Below are positions 10,291 through 22,428 of a DNA stretch of 64,000 nucleotides, piece by piece. The stretch is from NCBI GenBank assembly GCA_018296165.2, contig JACKQL020000137.1:1-64000 (forward strand), in the 5' to 3' direction. The stretch's first letter is position 1, and each line of letters opens with the position of its first letter. The notes under the pieces are model-generated. The model had not been told where the DNA came from. It worked only from the letters and a program-made list of their open reading frames with translations, and made no database searches. Both the position numbers and the translations under genes were made by a program. Source of the DNA: Termitomyces sp. T153 (taxonomy: Eukaryota > Basidiomycota > Agaricomycetes > Agaricales > Lyophyllaceae).

Positions 10291-12118
10291 TCGTGCCTTC
10301 GGCATGGGCCTGTAGCTCTTGCTAAGTCCCAGACCCAACCTCACTTTGTTTGGTCAGGTCTTTGATATTCTAACTCAATGCTGAGATCCAGACCCAAACT
10401 CACTACATTCAGTTAGGTCTTTGTATTTCATCAACTCAATGCTAAGATCCAGATCAACCTCACTACATTCAGTCACATCTTTGTATTTCATCAACTCCTT
10501 TCTCCTCTCAATCAATGTGTTGATAGTCCCATCATTGTCAATGTCAGTAAATGTAAGTCTTTACTATGATCTCAATTATATTTCACTCAATCAAATAAAC
10601 ATTCCTTTGGAGTATTCCATTATTTTTAACATAATACTGAAATACAGACCAAACCTCACTTCACTTGGTTAGGTTTTCAATATTCCAACAACCCTTCCAA
10701 GTGACAATCATTCAATAGATCATCTTTTATAACTTGAAAATCTAGAATAATTGATGAATCAAAGTCTCCACCTTCTGTCCCCTTTTTACTCATACACTTT
10801 GAAGAGCATGTTTGACAATTTTTTGACACCAAAATATACTAAAGAGAAAGAAATTAGAGAAAGTAGCCTGAGTAATGAGATATCTATAATCTCATTTATG
10901 GTATCACTAAGTGGTACTAATACTTAGAAATCAGACATTTTACTTGATTCTTCATTAAAATCCCTTTAAAATAATATATCTAATCAAGATTTATTACACA
11001 TCACACATCTGTTTTCTTCAACTGAATATATCTGACATACAATCATCTAATCACAAACTATTCACCTTCAAATCAGAACCCTCTGGATCCTCAGAAATAG
11101 AACCTAGCCTACAGCTATCAGCAATCCAGTCTATCCAAACCCTCCTGTTCCAGTCCCTTAATAGAGGACCATCAACAAAATATCAATACTGCTAAAAGCA
11201 ATTTTCAATGCTCTCTTTACTAATGGTTCCATCAGCATAATAAATTAAACCCACCATCCTTTTTCAGAGGCTAATGCAGTTGAACATCAATAGAGAGCAA
11301 GAAAAGTTGGAGATGATCAGGAATAAGATGACTCTAAGGTATAAGAACTGATTACTGTAAAACTCTAAGAATACACACTTTCAAGTCTGAACACACACCT
11401 TGAAATCAGAAAGCCAGCATACAACTATCAGCATTTCAGCCCAAGTATAGCCTCACTTTATTTGATTTTACAATTCAATGTTAGTACCACATACTCCAAG
11501 GTTAGAGGTATCAGCAATCAAATTCAAGTCAGATTTATAGTCAAAACATACTGTATGTCATAAACCTCTCAAAGTCCTTCAGGAACCATAGTTGCCTAGG
11601 GATATACACAAGGCAACCATTCTCCTTTCTAAAGAATAAGTAGAAGCTTTTAAGAGTCAAAGAAACATCTTATACCACTTCTTTGGCCATTTTTGATCAT
11701 AAATTCATTGTTCTGAACTTTTTTTGATAAGAAATACATGTTTGAGATATGTTTTTTTCCCAAAGAACAGCCAGCAGTGTTCCTTGAGAAGGTGCATTAA
11801 AAGATGGTACATTTCACATAAGTAATGCCTAAAAAAGGCTGAAAATAGTTAAATGTTTCCTAAAATATCAAGTCTGACACCATTCACACATAGTCAAAGG
11901 ATGGTTCATATCTATCAAAGTTGTCTACTGTATTTTTCTTTTTATTAAAAATGCATCTGAAGAGCAGCAAAACAGCCAAGTCAGATTTTATTACCATAAA
12001 AGGGTGTAAATTTGTCAAATTTGTCAGTGCTGACAAATCTTATTCAGCAGAATTCTTCCCAGGAGTTGTTGCATAGGTGCAGCCACTTTCCCATGTCCAT
12101 TGTTGCATAATATAGAAA
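10291..12118 (-). mobile_element. Non-autonomous Helitron, minus orientation
   Basis: The left edge carries CGTGCCTTCGGCATGGGCCTGTAGCTC, the reverse complement of the hairpin that ends the plus-strand Helitron at 22389-22428. It is followed at about 10318-10690 by reverse-complement copies of the Helitron 3' tandem repeat (AGACCCAACCTCACTT...). The right edge, read on the minus strand, starts TTTTCTATATTATGC..., similar to the TCTATAATATATGGG start of the autonomous copies. No helicase frame lies between. The segment 11490-11840 is duplicated at 15370-15690. CpG is rare except at the host junction. Confidence 0.6.
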
Positions 12119-12411
12119 ATGAGCTATGGTCCATGCCTTTAGCATGGGCCTGTAGCTCTTGCTAAGTCCCAGACCCAACCTCACTTTGTTTGATTAGGTC
12201 TTTGTATTTTGTTGACTTAGTGTTGCTTTTCTCTTACAATTTAATATACTGAGATTTCATGTATCTATATTACATTATCAACAAAATACTACAATGTCCA
12301 CTGGTATATAATTAGAGATACTGAAAATTATAAAAGTTAGTACTCATCAAGCAATTATCTAGACTATTGCACTTACATTTGTAAACTATTAAGAATATTT
12401 ATATCACACTG

Positions 12412-15330
12412 TCAGGCTATATACATTAGGTGCTGAAGTTCATAGAAGTTAGCAATATGTTGCTTGAATCTATCAAAAGTCACACTTACATTTGTAAACC
12501 ATTGAGAATTTCTTGATAGACAACATTTGCAACCTTTCTTGATGTGTTTTCTGGGTCCAAGATGACTTTGATACAATCTCCTGATGTGCACCAAGAAAGT
12601 GCAACATAAAGTTGGCCATGTGCAAAAACTCCTGATCAAAGGTCCAATCCAACATGCTTGACTGATTGACCTTGAGACTTGTTGATTGTCATAGCAAAGG
12701 CCAATCAAACTGGGAATTGTCTCCTGTGCAACAGAATCAGCAAATTGTCATGACCCACTCCCTGGACCCCCGACATCATTCCCAGGCCACTTGCTTCCCT
12801 GGAGTCCCTCCCCCAATGCCTCATCAAAACCCCCAACCATTGAACACCTTCTGTGGCCACCCTGGGTAACCCTGATGCTTCTCTGGCAAAATCTGATGGC
12901 CCCGTGGCTAACTCTGATGACCTTCTCCACAGCTGTCAAAGCTTCCCTTGACTTTCCTGAGCCCCTGGAACCCTCCCCCACCATTCCTGACCCCATCATG
13001 TGTCTCCAGCTCACCACCCTGACTCACCTGACCTCCTCTGGAGCATCACAACAACACTGGAGTGACCTGTGTCCCCAACTGATCCCATCAGAATATTGAC
13101 ACAGCCCACCCTTTGATCACAACTGACACCCATCAACTCCACATGGCTCCATTGAGCCCTGCCACCACACCCACTGCCCCCCAGAGCTCTCCAGTAGTCA
13201 GTATATAATCTGTAGAGTAGCACCTCATACTCTACTCTTGATATTGCATTAACTGGTTGCTTGTGTCTTGTGTTTCTTTCTGTCTCTGTTTCTAATTTTA
13301 GTCTTGAATCTATCTCTTTTCTCAGTCTCATCTCATCTTGCCTCTGTCTTGTCTTGATTGTCTCTATTTGCTTTGTTTCCCTAAGTTCTTTTTGACTCTG
13401 ACGTCAGTACAAACTCTGCACACATGCTACAACCCCCAACTATTCTTATGACAACTCTGGACCTCGCTCCTCACTCAGCCCCAGAACCCATCAAGTCTTA
13501 ACTGATCCCCTGTCAAACTCTGGCTCTGCCCCCATCCCTTGCAAAGCCTCCACTTGCCCTGCAATCTACTTGTGTGCCTACAAACTTGTTCCTAACACCT
13601 GCCCAGGCCCAACACCTAATATAATTGGTCTTAGACTTCCCCAGACCACCCCAGACTTGCTTGGACCACTCCCATTGGCTTTTCCTCGCAAGTCCCTCCA
13701 CTCCATGCCAACCCCAAAGCACTAGGTTATAAGCACAGGGCATTGCATCTGCCTAGTAAGGACTTGCCCAGTGTAGCTGAGCCCCTGTAGTCAGCAGAAC
13801 CTGACACAAATCCTCTTCAGAGACATCCATGTTGATTCTTAGAATCAAAACAATTGATCCTGCAAACTTGGCATCCCTACTGATGATCTGACATTTGAGA
13901 ACTCTGGTGCTGATGTGGGTGACAATCATTCTTGTCCCATTGCAAAGTCCTATAGTTGTATTCAGATTCCTGAGCAGCATGACAGGAACACCAATCTTCA
14001 GAACCAATTTAGCCAAAGGTAAACTGCTGGCTCTGAGAGAGTTAAGGTATTCCATTGGATACAATCCAAGGCCATTAGGATTCTTATCATCAGATATAAT
14101 AGAGTCTGCACTCTGCAGGATTTTCTCTTCTTCTGGACATTTCTGCAGAACTTCTGAGTTGATATCCTCTACATCAGAATTCTTGCCAGAAAGAATGGTA
14201 TGGTTCAGGTAATATTGATCATCTTAATGGTGATCATTATGAGGATAAGTGGAAGAGATCAATTCAGTGACAGAATTGTCATTACAAATCATGGTTTCTG
14301 GAAGTTGTACTGTTTCTCCAGGCCCAAGATTTTTTCCAGCACCAACATCCAATAGCCAAGCTGCATAAGCAATGTTATCAGGAGTCTGATCCAATCTCAT
14401 GTTTTGAACCAAGTAGTGGATGTGAATCTGATCCCAAAGTCTTCCTCTTTTGAGTGAAGCAGCAATCATCTGCTGCCTAAGTCCTTATTGGATAACTGGA
14501 AGAATTTGCCAAAAATCTCCTCCAAACACCACAGTCACACCACCAAAGGGAACATCCTTTTCCAGGATGTCTCTGAACCCTCAATCCACAGAGTCAATGG
14601 CATTTTTGTGTTGCATTGGGACTTCATCCCAAATGACAACTTTGGTCCAGAGTAAGAGTTGAGACAATTGAGTTCCTCCTTTGATATTGGCAATGGATGT
14701 ATTCAGAGCAGGAATGGGGATTTTGAACATTGAATGTGCAGTTCTACCACCCTCCAGCAATAAGACAGCAATCCCAGATGATGTTACACATAATGCCACA
14801 TCTCCATTGGACCAAACAGCAGATGCCAAGGTGTTGCAGACAAATGTTTTGCCACATCTACCTGCACTGTGAATGAATATTGTCTTGTCCAAGTTGTTAT
14901 CCACAGAGTCCATAACTTCATTGAAGGTCTTCAGTTGTTCACCATTAAACCTGGCCTTGTTTTCATCCACTCTTCTCTTCAACTCCTCAACATCATAATT
15001 TGTTTCTTCTTGCAAGAGTCTATTCCCTAAAATCACTTTATCAGCATCAATGTCAAATCTTTATACAATGGTCAACATACCTGGAACCAAATTCCAAACT
15101 GGTTGGGGTTCTGGCATGTTGGGAAAGTCTTGAAGAGTTTTGCCAAATTCTTCAAGTTGTCATTGATCAGATGAAGGCCATAGTCATAGACATCTTCATC
15201 AGTAAAGACTCTGTCCCTGTACTGCTGGATATTCTCCAATCTGTGTTGAAGACCATCACAAATGGAGTGCTTGAATTTGTCCCATAGAACCTCTGGAGTG
15301 GTAGGAGCACAGTGGAATTCAAACATTGGT
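12412..15330 (-). pseudogene. Helitron Pif1-like helicase fragment, split by a solo LTR
   Basis: Reading 15036-13812 then 12745-12412 on the minus strand gives the helicase C-terminal domain of the plus-strand copy. Walker A is altered to SAGRCGKTF (a Gly changed to Arg), Walker B is VVIWDEVP, and a stop interrupts near 14583. The solo LTR sits between the residues equivalent to EEDL and the LAFAMTINKSQ block, and the frame resumes after it. A piece of the upstream exon (FHCAPTTPEVLWDKFKHSICDGL, 15326-15072) precedes an intron that uses GTATGT here, whereas the plus-strand copy uses GC. The gene is dead. Confidence 0.85.
12746..13806 (+). repeat. Solo LTR, family A, target duplication CAAAT
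   Basis: TGTCATGACCCACTCCC at 12746 through ...AGCAGAACCTGACA at 13806, flanked by perfect CAAAT copies at 12741-12745 and 13807-13811. It carries the family's TATA-like promoter (CAGTATATAA, near 13199). It is inserted in the helicase pseudogene. A perfect duplication with no internal region means an element integrated and then recombined between its LTRs. Confidence 0.93.
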
Positions 15331-16137
15331 CACACCTAACATTACAGAATACACCTTCCAAGTTGGAGGCTATCAGCAATCAAATTCAAGTCAGATTTAT
15401 AGTCAAAACATACTGTATGTCATAAACCTCTCAAAGTCCTTCAGGAACCATAGTTGCCTAGGGATATACACAAGGCAACCATTCTCCTTTCTAAAAAATA
15501 AGTAGAAGTTTTTAAGAGTCAAAGAAACATCCTATGCCACTTCTTTGGCCATTTTCATATATTCATTGTTCTGAACTTTTTTTAATAAGAAATACATGCA
15601 TGGGACATGTTCCTTTCCCAAAGGACAGCCAGAAGTGTTCCTTGAGGAGGTGCATTAAAAGACAGTACATTTCACATAAGTAAGGCTGCAAATCTATAAT
15701 ATATGGGACGACTCCTGGGAAAAATGCAATGACTTTTCTGCTTAGTAAGGCTGACCAAGAACCTTCCTTTTTGGGTAACTTGGCTGTTTTTCGCACTTGG
15801 AACAGGTTTGTTCTCAAAAAAAATTACAGTAGACAGCTTTAATACATATATACAATCTTTTGACTATGTTTGAAACATGCCACATAGCCTGCAGGTGTCA
15901 AAAAGGCCAAACGCGATTTAGTGGACACTGTTTTTCATGCCTCGCGCGTTTTTTGACACAATATGACCAAATAATGGACATTTCCGAGGTTGTGGAAAGG
16001 AGGCCACACGACAAAGTATGTTTCGTCACATCTATTGATTGATTGATGTTGACTAACAAGCTTATTAGTAACTCCTTAACCACATTGAGCTATTGATATA
16101 TCAAATATCTCATCATGCAAGTCAATTTTAATGGTTT

Positions 16138-19100
16138 TTGACTATTAAAATGCTTAACAATGGATGTTTCAGGCAACCACCTACTACTCCTGAAAGCCAA
16201 AGGCAACAAGCTAGGATTCAGAGGAGACTTGAACAGTTACAAATGACAGATCCTGATGATCGTCGTGCAAATAGAAACAATAGATCTTTGGAACAGATCA
16301 ATACTGTGGTTGTCCCACCACTTCAATTGGGGCCTGGGGGTATGGGAACTGGGGGTATTAATCAATCTATGGGAACTGGGGATATGGGAACTGGGGGTTT
16401 GAGACTTGATCACCAATCTATAGCCACCACTTCTGGCTCTTCAGGAAGACCTATTAGGCAGCCAGCAGCTGCTGATGATCCATTTTCTATAGTGATTCCT
16501 GAAACTGTTTTGCCTGAAGGGTGGGATGCTCCTTTACAGAATCCTATCCCTAGAATGGTTCCACCTCCACCTGCTCCTATACAGAGAAGAGGCAATAGAC
16601 TCAATCAGTCTGCTGTTGCTCAAGCTGCTATGGTCATTCCAGAAACAGTTTTGCCAGAAGGTTGGAATGTTCCTTTGCAGAATCCCTTACCTAGATTGGT
16701 GCCTCTTCTACCTGCTCCTGCACTGAGGAGAGTGAGACCAGATGCTCATAGAGAAGTAATGGCAGACCACCAAATTCAACAACAGCATGCACTAGCAGCA
16801 TTGCAGGAGCAGCAAAGGCTGAGACATATTGCTATGGTTGAAGAGCAGGAGAGGCAACAACAAGCTTTGGCCATCTTGCATCAGGCAAGGCTGAGGGAGG
16901 AGGAAAGATTGAGGCAACAGGAACAAGAAGTCAGTCAAACACTTCTTTGAAATGCTACTTTAACTAACAAAGTTCAATAGCATATTGATCTAGATCCTGA
17001 ACATAGGCCTTTGAATGCAGCTATGGCTCAAAGGATCTTTCAAGGCTGGGAACAGCAACATGAAGCTGATCTGGAAGAGGATTTCAATGATTTAGGTCCT
17101 CAGAATGATATACCTTCTGAGGATGACTTGGAATATGTTGATCCTGTTCAACAGAGACCTGAAGAACAATTGGATCATCCCCTTGATGTGCCATTGGGTC
17201 CTCAGGATGACATCCCTTCTGATGATGACTTGGAATATGTTGATCCTGTTTAACAGAGACCTGCAGAAGACTTGGACCCTGCTCCACCCAACCATCCAGC
17301 AGGACTACAAAATCCTGCTGAACAGCCTCCCCTTGAGCTTCCTATTCCACCACAGCTTGGTCCTATTCAGCCTGTTCCAAGAGGAAGGCAACCTTACTTG
17401 ATTGAATACCCTCCACACTATCTTGGTCCTATGACTGTCATATGTCCACACTGCCAAGCTTTACATTTTGATGCTGAAAAGCTCACCAAGTCTACTAGAA
17501 ACAGCCCAAAGTTTGGCATGTGCTGCTTACAAGGCCAAGTAAACTTGCCCAGGCTTCGAGATGCTCCAGCAGATTTATTGAACCTGCTCCATGGGCATCA
17601 TCCTCTCTCTAACACCTTTAAAACATCAATCCGTCAATACAATGCAGCCTTTGCATTCACATCTTTGGGAGTCAAAATTGACCATGCCATTACCAATGCA
17701 CCTGGACCATACAGCTTTAGGATCAATGGAGAACTACATCATTTGACAGGTGCCTTGCTTCCTATTGAAGGCAATCTTCCTGTATATGCACAGCTCTACT
17801 TTTATGATCACAATCAGCAATTGGCTTTTCGTCAACAGAACAATCCCAGGCTTGATCCTCAGATAATGGCCTCTTTGCAGGATATGCTTGCTAGAGTCAA
17901 TCCCTTTGTTGGCTTATACAAGCAGGCCAGGCAGATCATGGGAGAAGTTCCAGAAGGCCAACCACAAAGGCTTTCTGTCAAGCTTACAGCTGATTTTGGA
18001 GATCCTCGACGCTATAATGACCCTAATGAACAGGAGGGAGTTGCAGCTGTAATTCCAGGAGATGGCTCAGAAGAGCGATCAAATGATCGTGATATAGTCT
18101 TGCACTTGCATGGAGGTCAATTGAAGCAGATCAGTCACTTGCACCCATATTACACTCCATTTCATTATACCATCATCTTTCCCACTGGACAGCCTGGATT
18201 TCACACCAACATTCGCTCTCATTTTGGACCACAGAATCAACAAAGATCAGCAAAAGTCACCCAAACAGCATATTATGCATACAGGCTGCAGCAAAGGACT
18301 TTGGAATTCAATGCACCATTACTATGGAGTGGGAGGCTATTTCAACAATATGTTGTGGATGCATGGGCTTCCACTGAACAAAACAAGTTGAATTGGATTT
18401 GACACAATCAGAAAAAGATCAGAGCTCAAGTTTATCAGGGAGTAGTGGATGCTGCTGCTGGAGATGAACAAGTCACCCCACAAAGCCGACGTGTTATCCT
18501 CCCATCCTCCCATACTGGAAGTGATTGACAGATGCAGCAATTATTCCAGGACTCTATGGCCATTTGCAGGAATTTTGGAAAACCTGACCTCTTCTTGACT
18601 ATGACTGCCAATCCAAAGTGGTCAGAAATTGAAGAAGCTCTCTTGAAGGAACCTGCAGTCAATGGGAAGAAGCAAACAGCTGCTGATCAACCTGATATTG
18701 TTGCCAGAGTTTTTGGACTCAAGAAAAATGCTGTAGTAAAGGAGATCAAGGAAGGTCTCTTTGGCAGCTGTGTGGCTTATGTTCATACCATTGATGTCCA
18801 AAAGAGAGGACTTCCACATATGCACATCTTGATCTTTTTCTATCGCCATCACAGGATCAAGGATGCACCTGATGTGGATTCCATTGTCTCTGCTCAGATT
18901 CCAGATCCAGTCACTCAGCCTCAATTGTATCAGGTATTGGCTTTGTTTGAATTCTGAATTCAGTTACTTATCTTTGTTGTCAGGTTGTTACTGCCAACAT
19001 GGTCCATGGTCCATGTGGAGCTGCCAAACCCAATGCTAAGTGCATGGTAGATGGCAAATGTTCCAAGAAATACCCAAAGGAATTCCAAGAGGCTACTCAG

Positions 19101-21689
19101 TATGGAGACAATGGCTATCCTCAATATGCCAGACCTGACAATGGACGCTTCTTTGAAAAGAATGGTCATCGTTATGACAATCGAGATGTTGTTCCATATA
19201 ATCCTTATCTCTCAGCCAAGTACAAATGTCACATCAATGTGGAGGTCTGTGCTTCAGTAGAAGCCATCAAGTACATTCACAAGTACATCTACAAAGGCCA
19301 TGATAGGACAACTTTGGAGATTGCTGGAGAGCAGATGGACCAGAGGGATGAAATCAAGGAACACTTGGATGCCAGATACATCTCTGCACCTGAGGCTTGC
19401 TGGCACATCTTTGAATTCAACATGCATGGAGAACATCCCCCTGTATATCGATTACCTGTGCATTTGGAGGGCCAACATGAAGTCTACTTTCAAGATAATG
19501 AGCCTTTGGAGATGGTAGCTGCCAGGCCTAATGCAAACAAGACTGCACTCACTGCTTGGTTTGAAGCCAATGCCAGATTCCCTAATAACAACACCACTTA
19601 TCAGAGCTTTCCAACCAAGTTTGTCTATGAAGCTTCTAAAAGGACCTGGAAGGAGAGGCAGAGAGGAACAGCTATTGGGAGGATGTACTTTGCTTCACCT
19701 CAACAGGGAGAAAGGTTCTACCTTAGGATGCTCCTGACAGTTGTGACCAATGCAACATCATGGGCTGATCTCAGGACAGTCAATGGCCACACTTATCCTA
19801 CTTACAAGGAGGCATGCAAGGCCCTTGGTCTTCTAGAAGATGATGCAGAATGGAGGCAGTGTCTTGCTGAAGCTGCTCCAATCCAATCAGGATCAGCTCT
19901 CAGACAGCTCTTTTGCACTATCCTATTCCACTGTGCTCCTACTACTCCAGAGGCTCTATGGGATGAATTCAAGCACTCCATTTGTGATGATCTTCAACAC
20001 AGATTGGAGAATATCAGGCAGTACAGGGACAGAGTCTTTACTGATGAAGATATTTATGACTATGGCCTTTATCTGATCAATGACAATCTGAAGAATTTTG
20101 GCAAGACTCTTCAAGACTTTCCCAATATGCCAGAAGCCCAACAAGTTTGGAATGTGATTCCAGGCAAGTTGGACATTGTATAAAGAGTTGACATTGATAC
20201 TGATCAAACAATTTCAGGAAATAGGCTTTTGCAAGAAGAAACAGATTATGATGTTGAGGAGTTGAAGAGAAGGGTGGATGAAAACAAGGCCAGGTTTAAT
20301 GGTGAACAACTGGGAGCCTTCAATGAAGTTATGGACTCTGTGGACAACAACTTGGGCAAGATGATATTCATTCACAGTGCAGGTGGATGTGGCAAAACAT
20401 TTGTGTGCAACACTTTGGCTTCTGCTGTTCGGTCCAATGGAGATGTGGCATTATGGGTAGCATCTGGGATTGCTGCCTTATTGCTGGAGGGTGGTAGAAC
20501 TGCACATTCAAGGTTCAAAATCCCCATTCCTGCTTTGGATACATCCATTGCCAATATCAAAAGAGGAACTCAGTTGTCTCAACTCTTACTCCAGACCAAA
20601 GTTGTCATCTGGGATGAAGTCCCAATGCAACACAAAAATGCCATTGACTCTGTGGATCGAGGGTTCAGAGACATCCTGGAGAAGGATGTTCCTTTTGGTG
20701 GAGTGACTGTGGTGTTTGGAGGAGATTTTAGGCAAACTCTCCCAGTTATCCAACGAGGACTCAGACAGCAGATGATTGCTGCTTCACTCAAAAGGGGAAG
20801 ACTTTGGGATCAAATTCAAGTCCACTACTTGGTTCAAAACATGAGATTGGATCAGACTCCTGATAACATTGCTCATGCAGCTTGGTTATTGGATGTTGGT
20901 GCTGGAAAAAACCTTGGGCCTGGAGAAACAGTACAACTTCCAGAAACCATGATCTGTAATGACAATTCTGTCACTGGATTGATCTCTTCCACTTATCCTC
21001 ATATTGATCACCATCAAGATGATCAGTATTATCTGGACCGTACCATCCTTTCTGGCAAGAACTCTGATGTAGAGGATATCAACTCTGAAGTTCTGCAGAA
21101 ATGTCCAGGAGAAGAGAAAATCTTGCAGAGTGCAGACTCTGTCATATCTGATGATGGAAATCCTAATGGTCTTGCATTGTATCCAATGGAATACCTCAAC
21201 TCTCTCAGAGCCAGCAGTTTGCCCTTGGCTAAATTGGCTCTGAAGATTGGTGTTCCTGTCATGCTGCTCAGGAATCTGGATACAACCAAAGGACTTTGCA
21301 ATGGGACAAGAATGATTGTCACTCACATCAGCACTAGAGTTCTCAGATGTAGAATCATCAGTGGAGATGCCAAGTTTGCAGGATCAATTGTTTTGATTCC
21401 AAGAATCAACATGGATGTGTCTGAAGAAGATTTGCCAATTCCATTGCGCAGGAGACAATTCCCAGTTCGATTGGCCTTTGCTATGACTATCAACAAGTCT
21501 CAGGGTCAATCAGTCAAGCATGTTGGATTGGACCTTCGATCAGGAGTTTTTTCACATGGCCAACTTTATGTTGCACTCTCTAGGTGCACATCAGGAGATC
21601 GTATCAAAGTCATCTTGGACCCAGAAAACACATCAAGAAAGACTGCAAATATTGTCTATCAGGAAATCCTGAATGGTTTACAAATGTAA
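16138..21689 (+). pseudogene. Helitron Rep-helicase gene, one frame with three stops
   Basis: Removing introns at 16930-16980 (51 nt), 18934-18983 (50 nt) and 20164-20217 (54 nt, GC-AG) leaves 5397 nt in a single frame, about 1799 codons. It is spoiled only by TAA at 17251, TGA at 18400 and TGA at 18526. The N-terminus is Gln-rich with two copies of a VIPETVLPEGW motif. Next come acidic PSDDDLEYVDP repeats and a zinc-finger-like CPHCQALHF. The Helitron Rep domain has the HUH motif (PHMHILIFF, about 18811-18837) and catalytic tyrosines in YIHKYIYKGHDR (about 19271). The Pif1-type helicase has Walker A GGCGKT (about 20386), Walker B VVIWDE, GGDFRQTLPV, TINKSQGQS and LYVALSRC. The true start may lie in an upstream exon. 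Confidence 0.88.
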
Positions 21690-21989
21690 GTGTGAGTTTT
21701 GTTGGACTCAAGCAAGAAATTGCTAACTTCTAATGAACTTTAGCACCTAATGTCTATAGCTGGACCATGTAGTATAGATATTCTTAATGGTTTACAAATG
21801 TAAGTGTCACAGTTTAAATAATTGGTTGGTTAGTACTAACTTTTATAATTTAATTTTCAGCATCTCTAATATATACCAGTGGACATTGTAGTATTTTGTT
21901 AATAATGTAATATAGATACATGATTGGTTTATAGATGAAATCTCAGTGTATTGAATGGTAAGAGAAAAGCAATACTTGGTCAACAAAAT

Positions 21990-22385
21990 ACAAAGACCTA
22001 ACTGAACAAAGTGAGGTTGGGTCTGGGAATTAGCATTGAGTTTGAAATACAAAGACCTAACCGAACGAAGTGAGGTTGGGTCTGGGAATTAGCATTGAGT
22101 TTGAAATACAAGGACCTAACCGAACGAAGTGAGGTTGGGTCTGGGACTTAGCATTAAGTTTGAAATACAAGGACCTAACCGAACGAAGTGAGGTTGGGTC
22201 TGGGACTTAGCATTAAGTTTGAAATACAAGGACCTAACCGAACGAAGTGAGGTTGGGTCTGGGACTTAGCATTAAGTTTGAAATACAAGGACCTAACCGA
22301 ACGAAGTGAGGTTGGGTCTGGGATGAAGCATTGAATAGAATATCGAGGACCTAACCGAACGAAGTGAGGTTGGGTCTGGGATGAA
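21990..22385 (+). repeat. 59-bp tandem array at Helitron 3' end
   Basis: About seven copies of a 59-bp unit containing GACCTAACCGAACGAAGTGAGG, with TCTGGGACTTAGCATT between successive copies. The inner units are almost identical and keep their CpG sites; the first unit has lost them. The array lies directly before the terminal palindrome. Related units occur inverted at 10318-10690 and once at 12160-12220, in the other Helitron copies. Confidence 0.9.
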
Positions 22386-22388
22386 GCA

Positions 22389-22428
22389 AGAGCTACAGGC
22401 CCGTGCCGAAGGCACGGGGCGTAGCTCG
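22389..22428 (+). other. Helitron terminal palindrome and copy 1/copy 2 junction
   Basis: A 39-nt imperfect palindrome with the core CCGTGCC-GAA-GGCACGG and outer arms GAGCTAC/GTAGCTC. It ends copy 1, and copy 2 starts with TC at 22429 with no spacer. The hairpin would be the 3' termination signal. The outer arm may be completed by the 5' tip of the next element, because the copy ending at 10291 keeps only the inner hairpin next to host DNA. Confidence 0.75.

Larger units (their letters stand above)
12119..15692 (-). mobile_element. Decayed Helitron with internal deletion and LTR insertion, minus
   Basis: The 3' terminus is the palindrome at 12122-12158 (GAGCTAT...TGTAGCTC), a CpG-depleted version of the terminal palindrome at 22389-22428. 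Next come one unit of the tandem repeat (12160-12220), the helicase C-terminus, a solo LTR (12746-13806), the rest of the helicase (to about 15036) and a short piece of the preceding exon (to about 15330). The segment 15370-15690 matches 11490-11840 and represents 5' sequence, so about 4 kb of the Rep part is deleted. The element is cut at 15693 by the 5' end of the plus-strand Helitron, placing the two head-to-head. Confidence 0.7.
15693..22428 (+). mobile_element. Nearly complete autonomous Helitron, copy 1
   Basis: The 5' end is TCTATAATATATGGGAC (Helitrons classically start with TC). The 3' end is a palindromic hairpin, GAGCTAC-AG-GCCCGTGCC-GAA-GGCACGGGGC-GTAGCTC, at 22389-22427. Between them lie one Rep/helicase gene (16138-21689) and a 59-bp tandem array. 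The next copy begins at 22429 with the same TCTATAATATATGGGAC. The element is about 6.7 kb. Rolling-circle transposition uses the HUH Rep nuclease and the 5'-3' helicase encoded inside. CpG sites survive in the 5' region (15909-16030) that are TG or CA in copy 2, so copy 1 is less decayed. Confidence 0.85.

Noticed and set aside
10020..10325. 101-residue plus-strand open frame
   Set aside because: It runs from unique DNA straight into a Helitron terminus and has no motif, so it is probably chance.
16946..16971. Two stop codons thought to break the Helitron gene
   Set aside because: They lie inside a 51-nt GT-AG intron with a TTAACTAAC branch site and are present in both copies.
21990..22385. 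Repeat array that might suggest CRISPR
   Set aside because: Units are directly adjacent 59-bp copies with no unique spacers, in a eukaryotic transposon.
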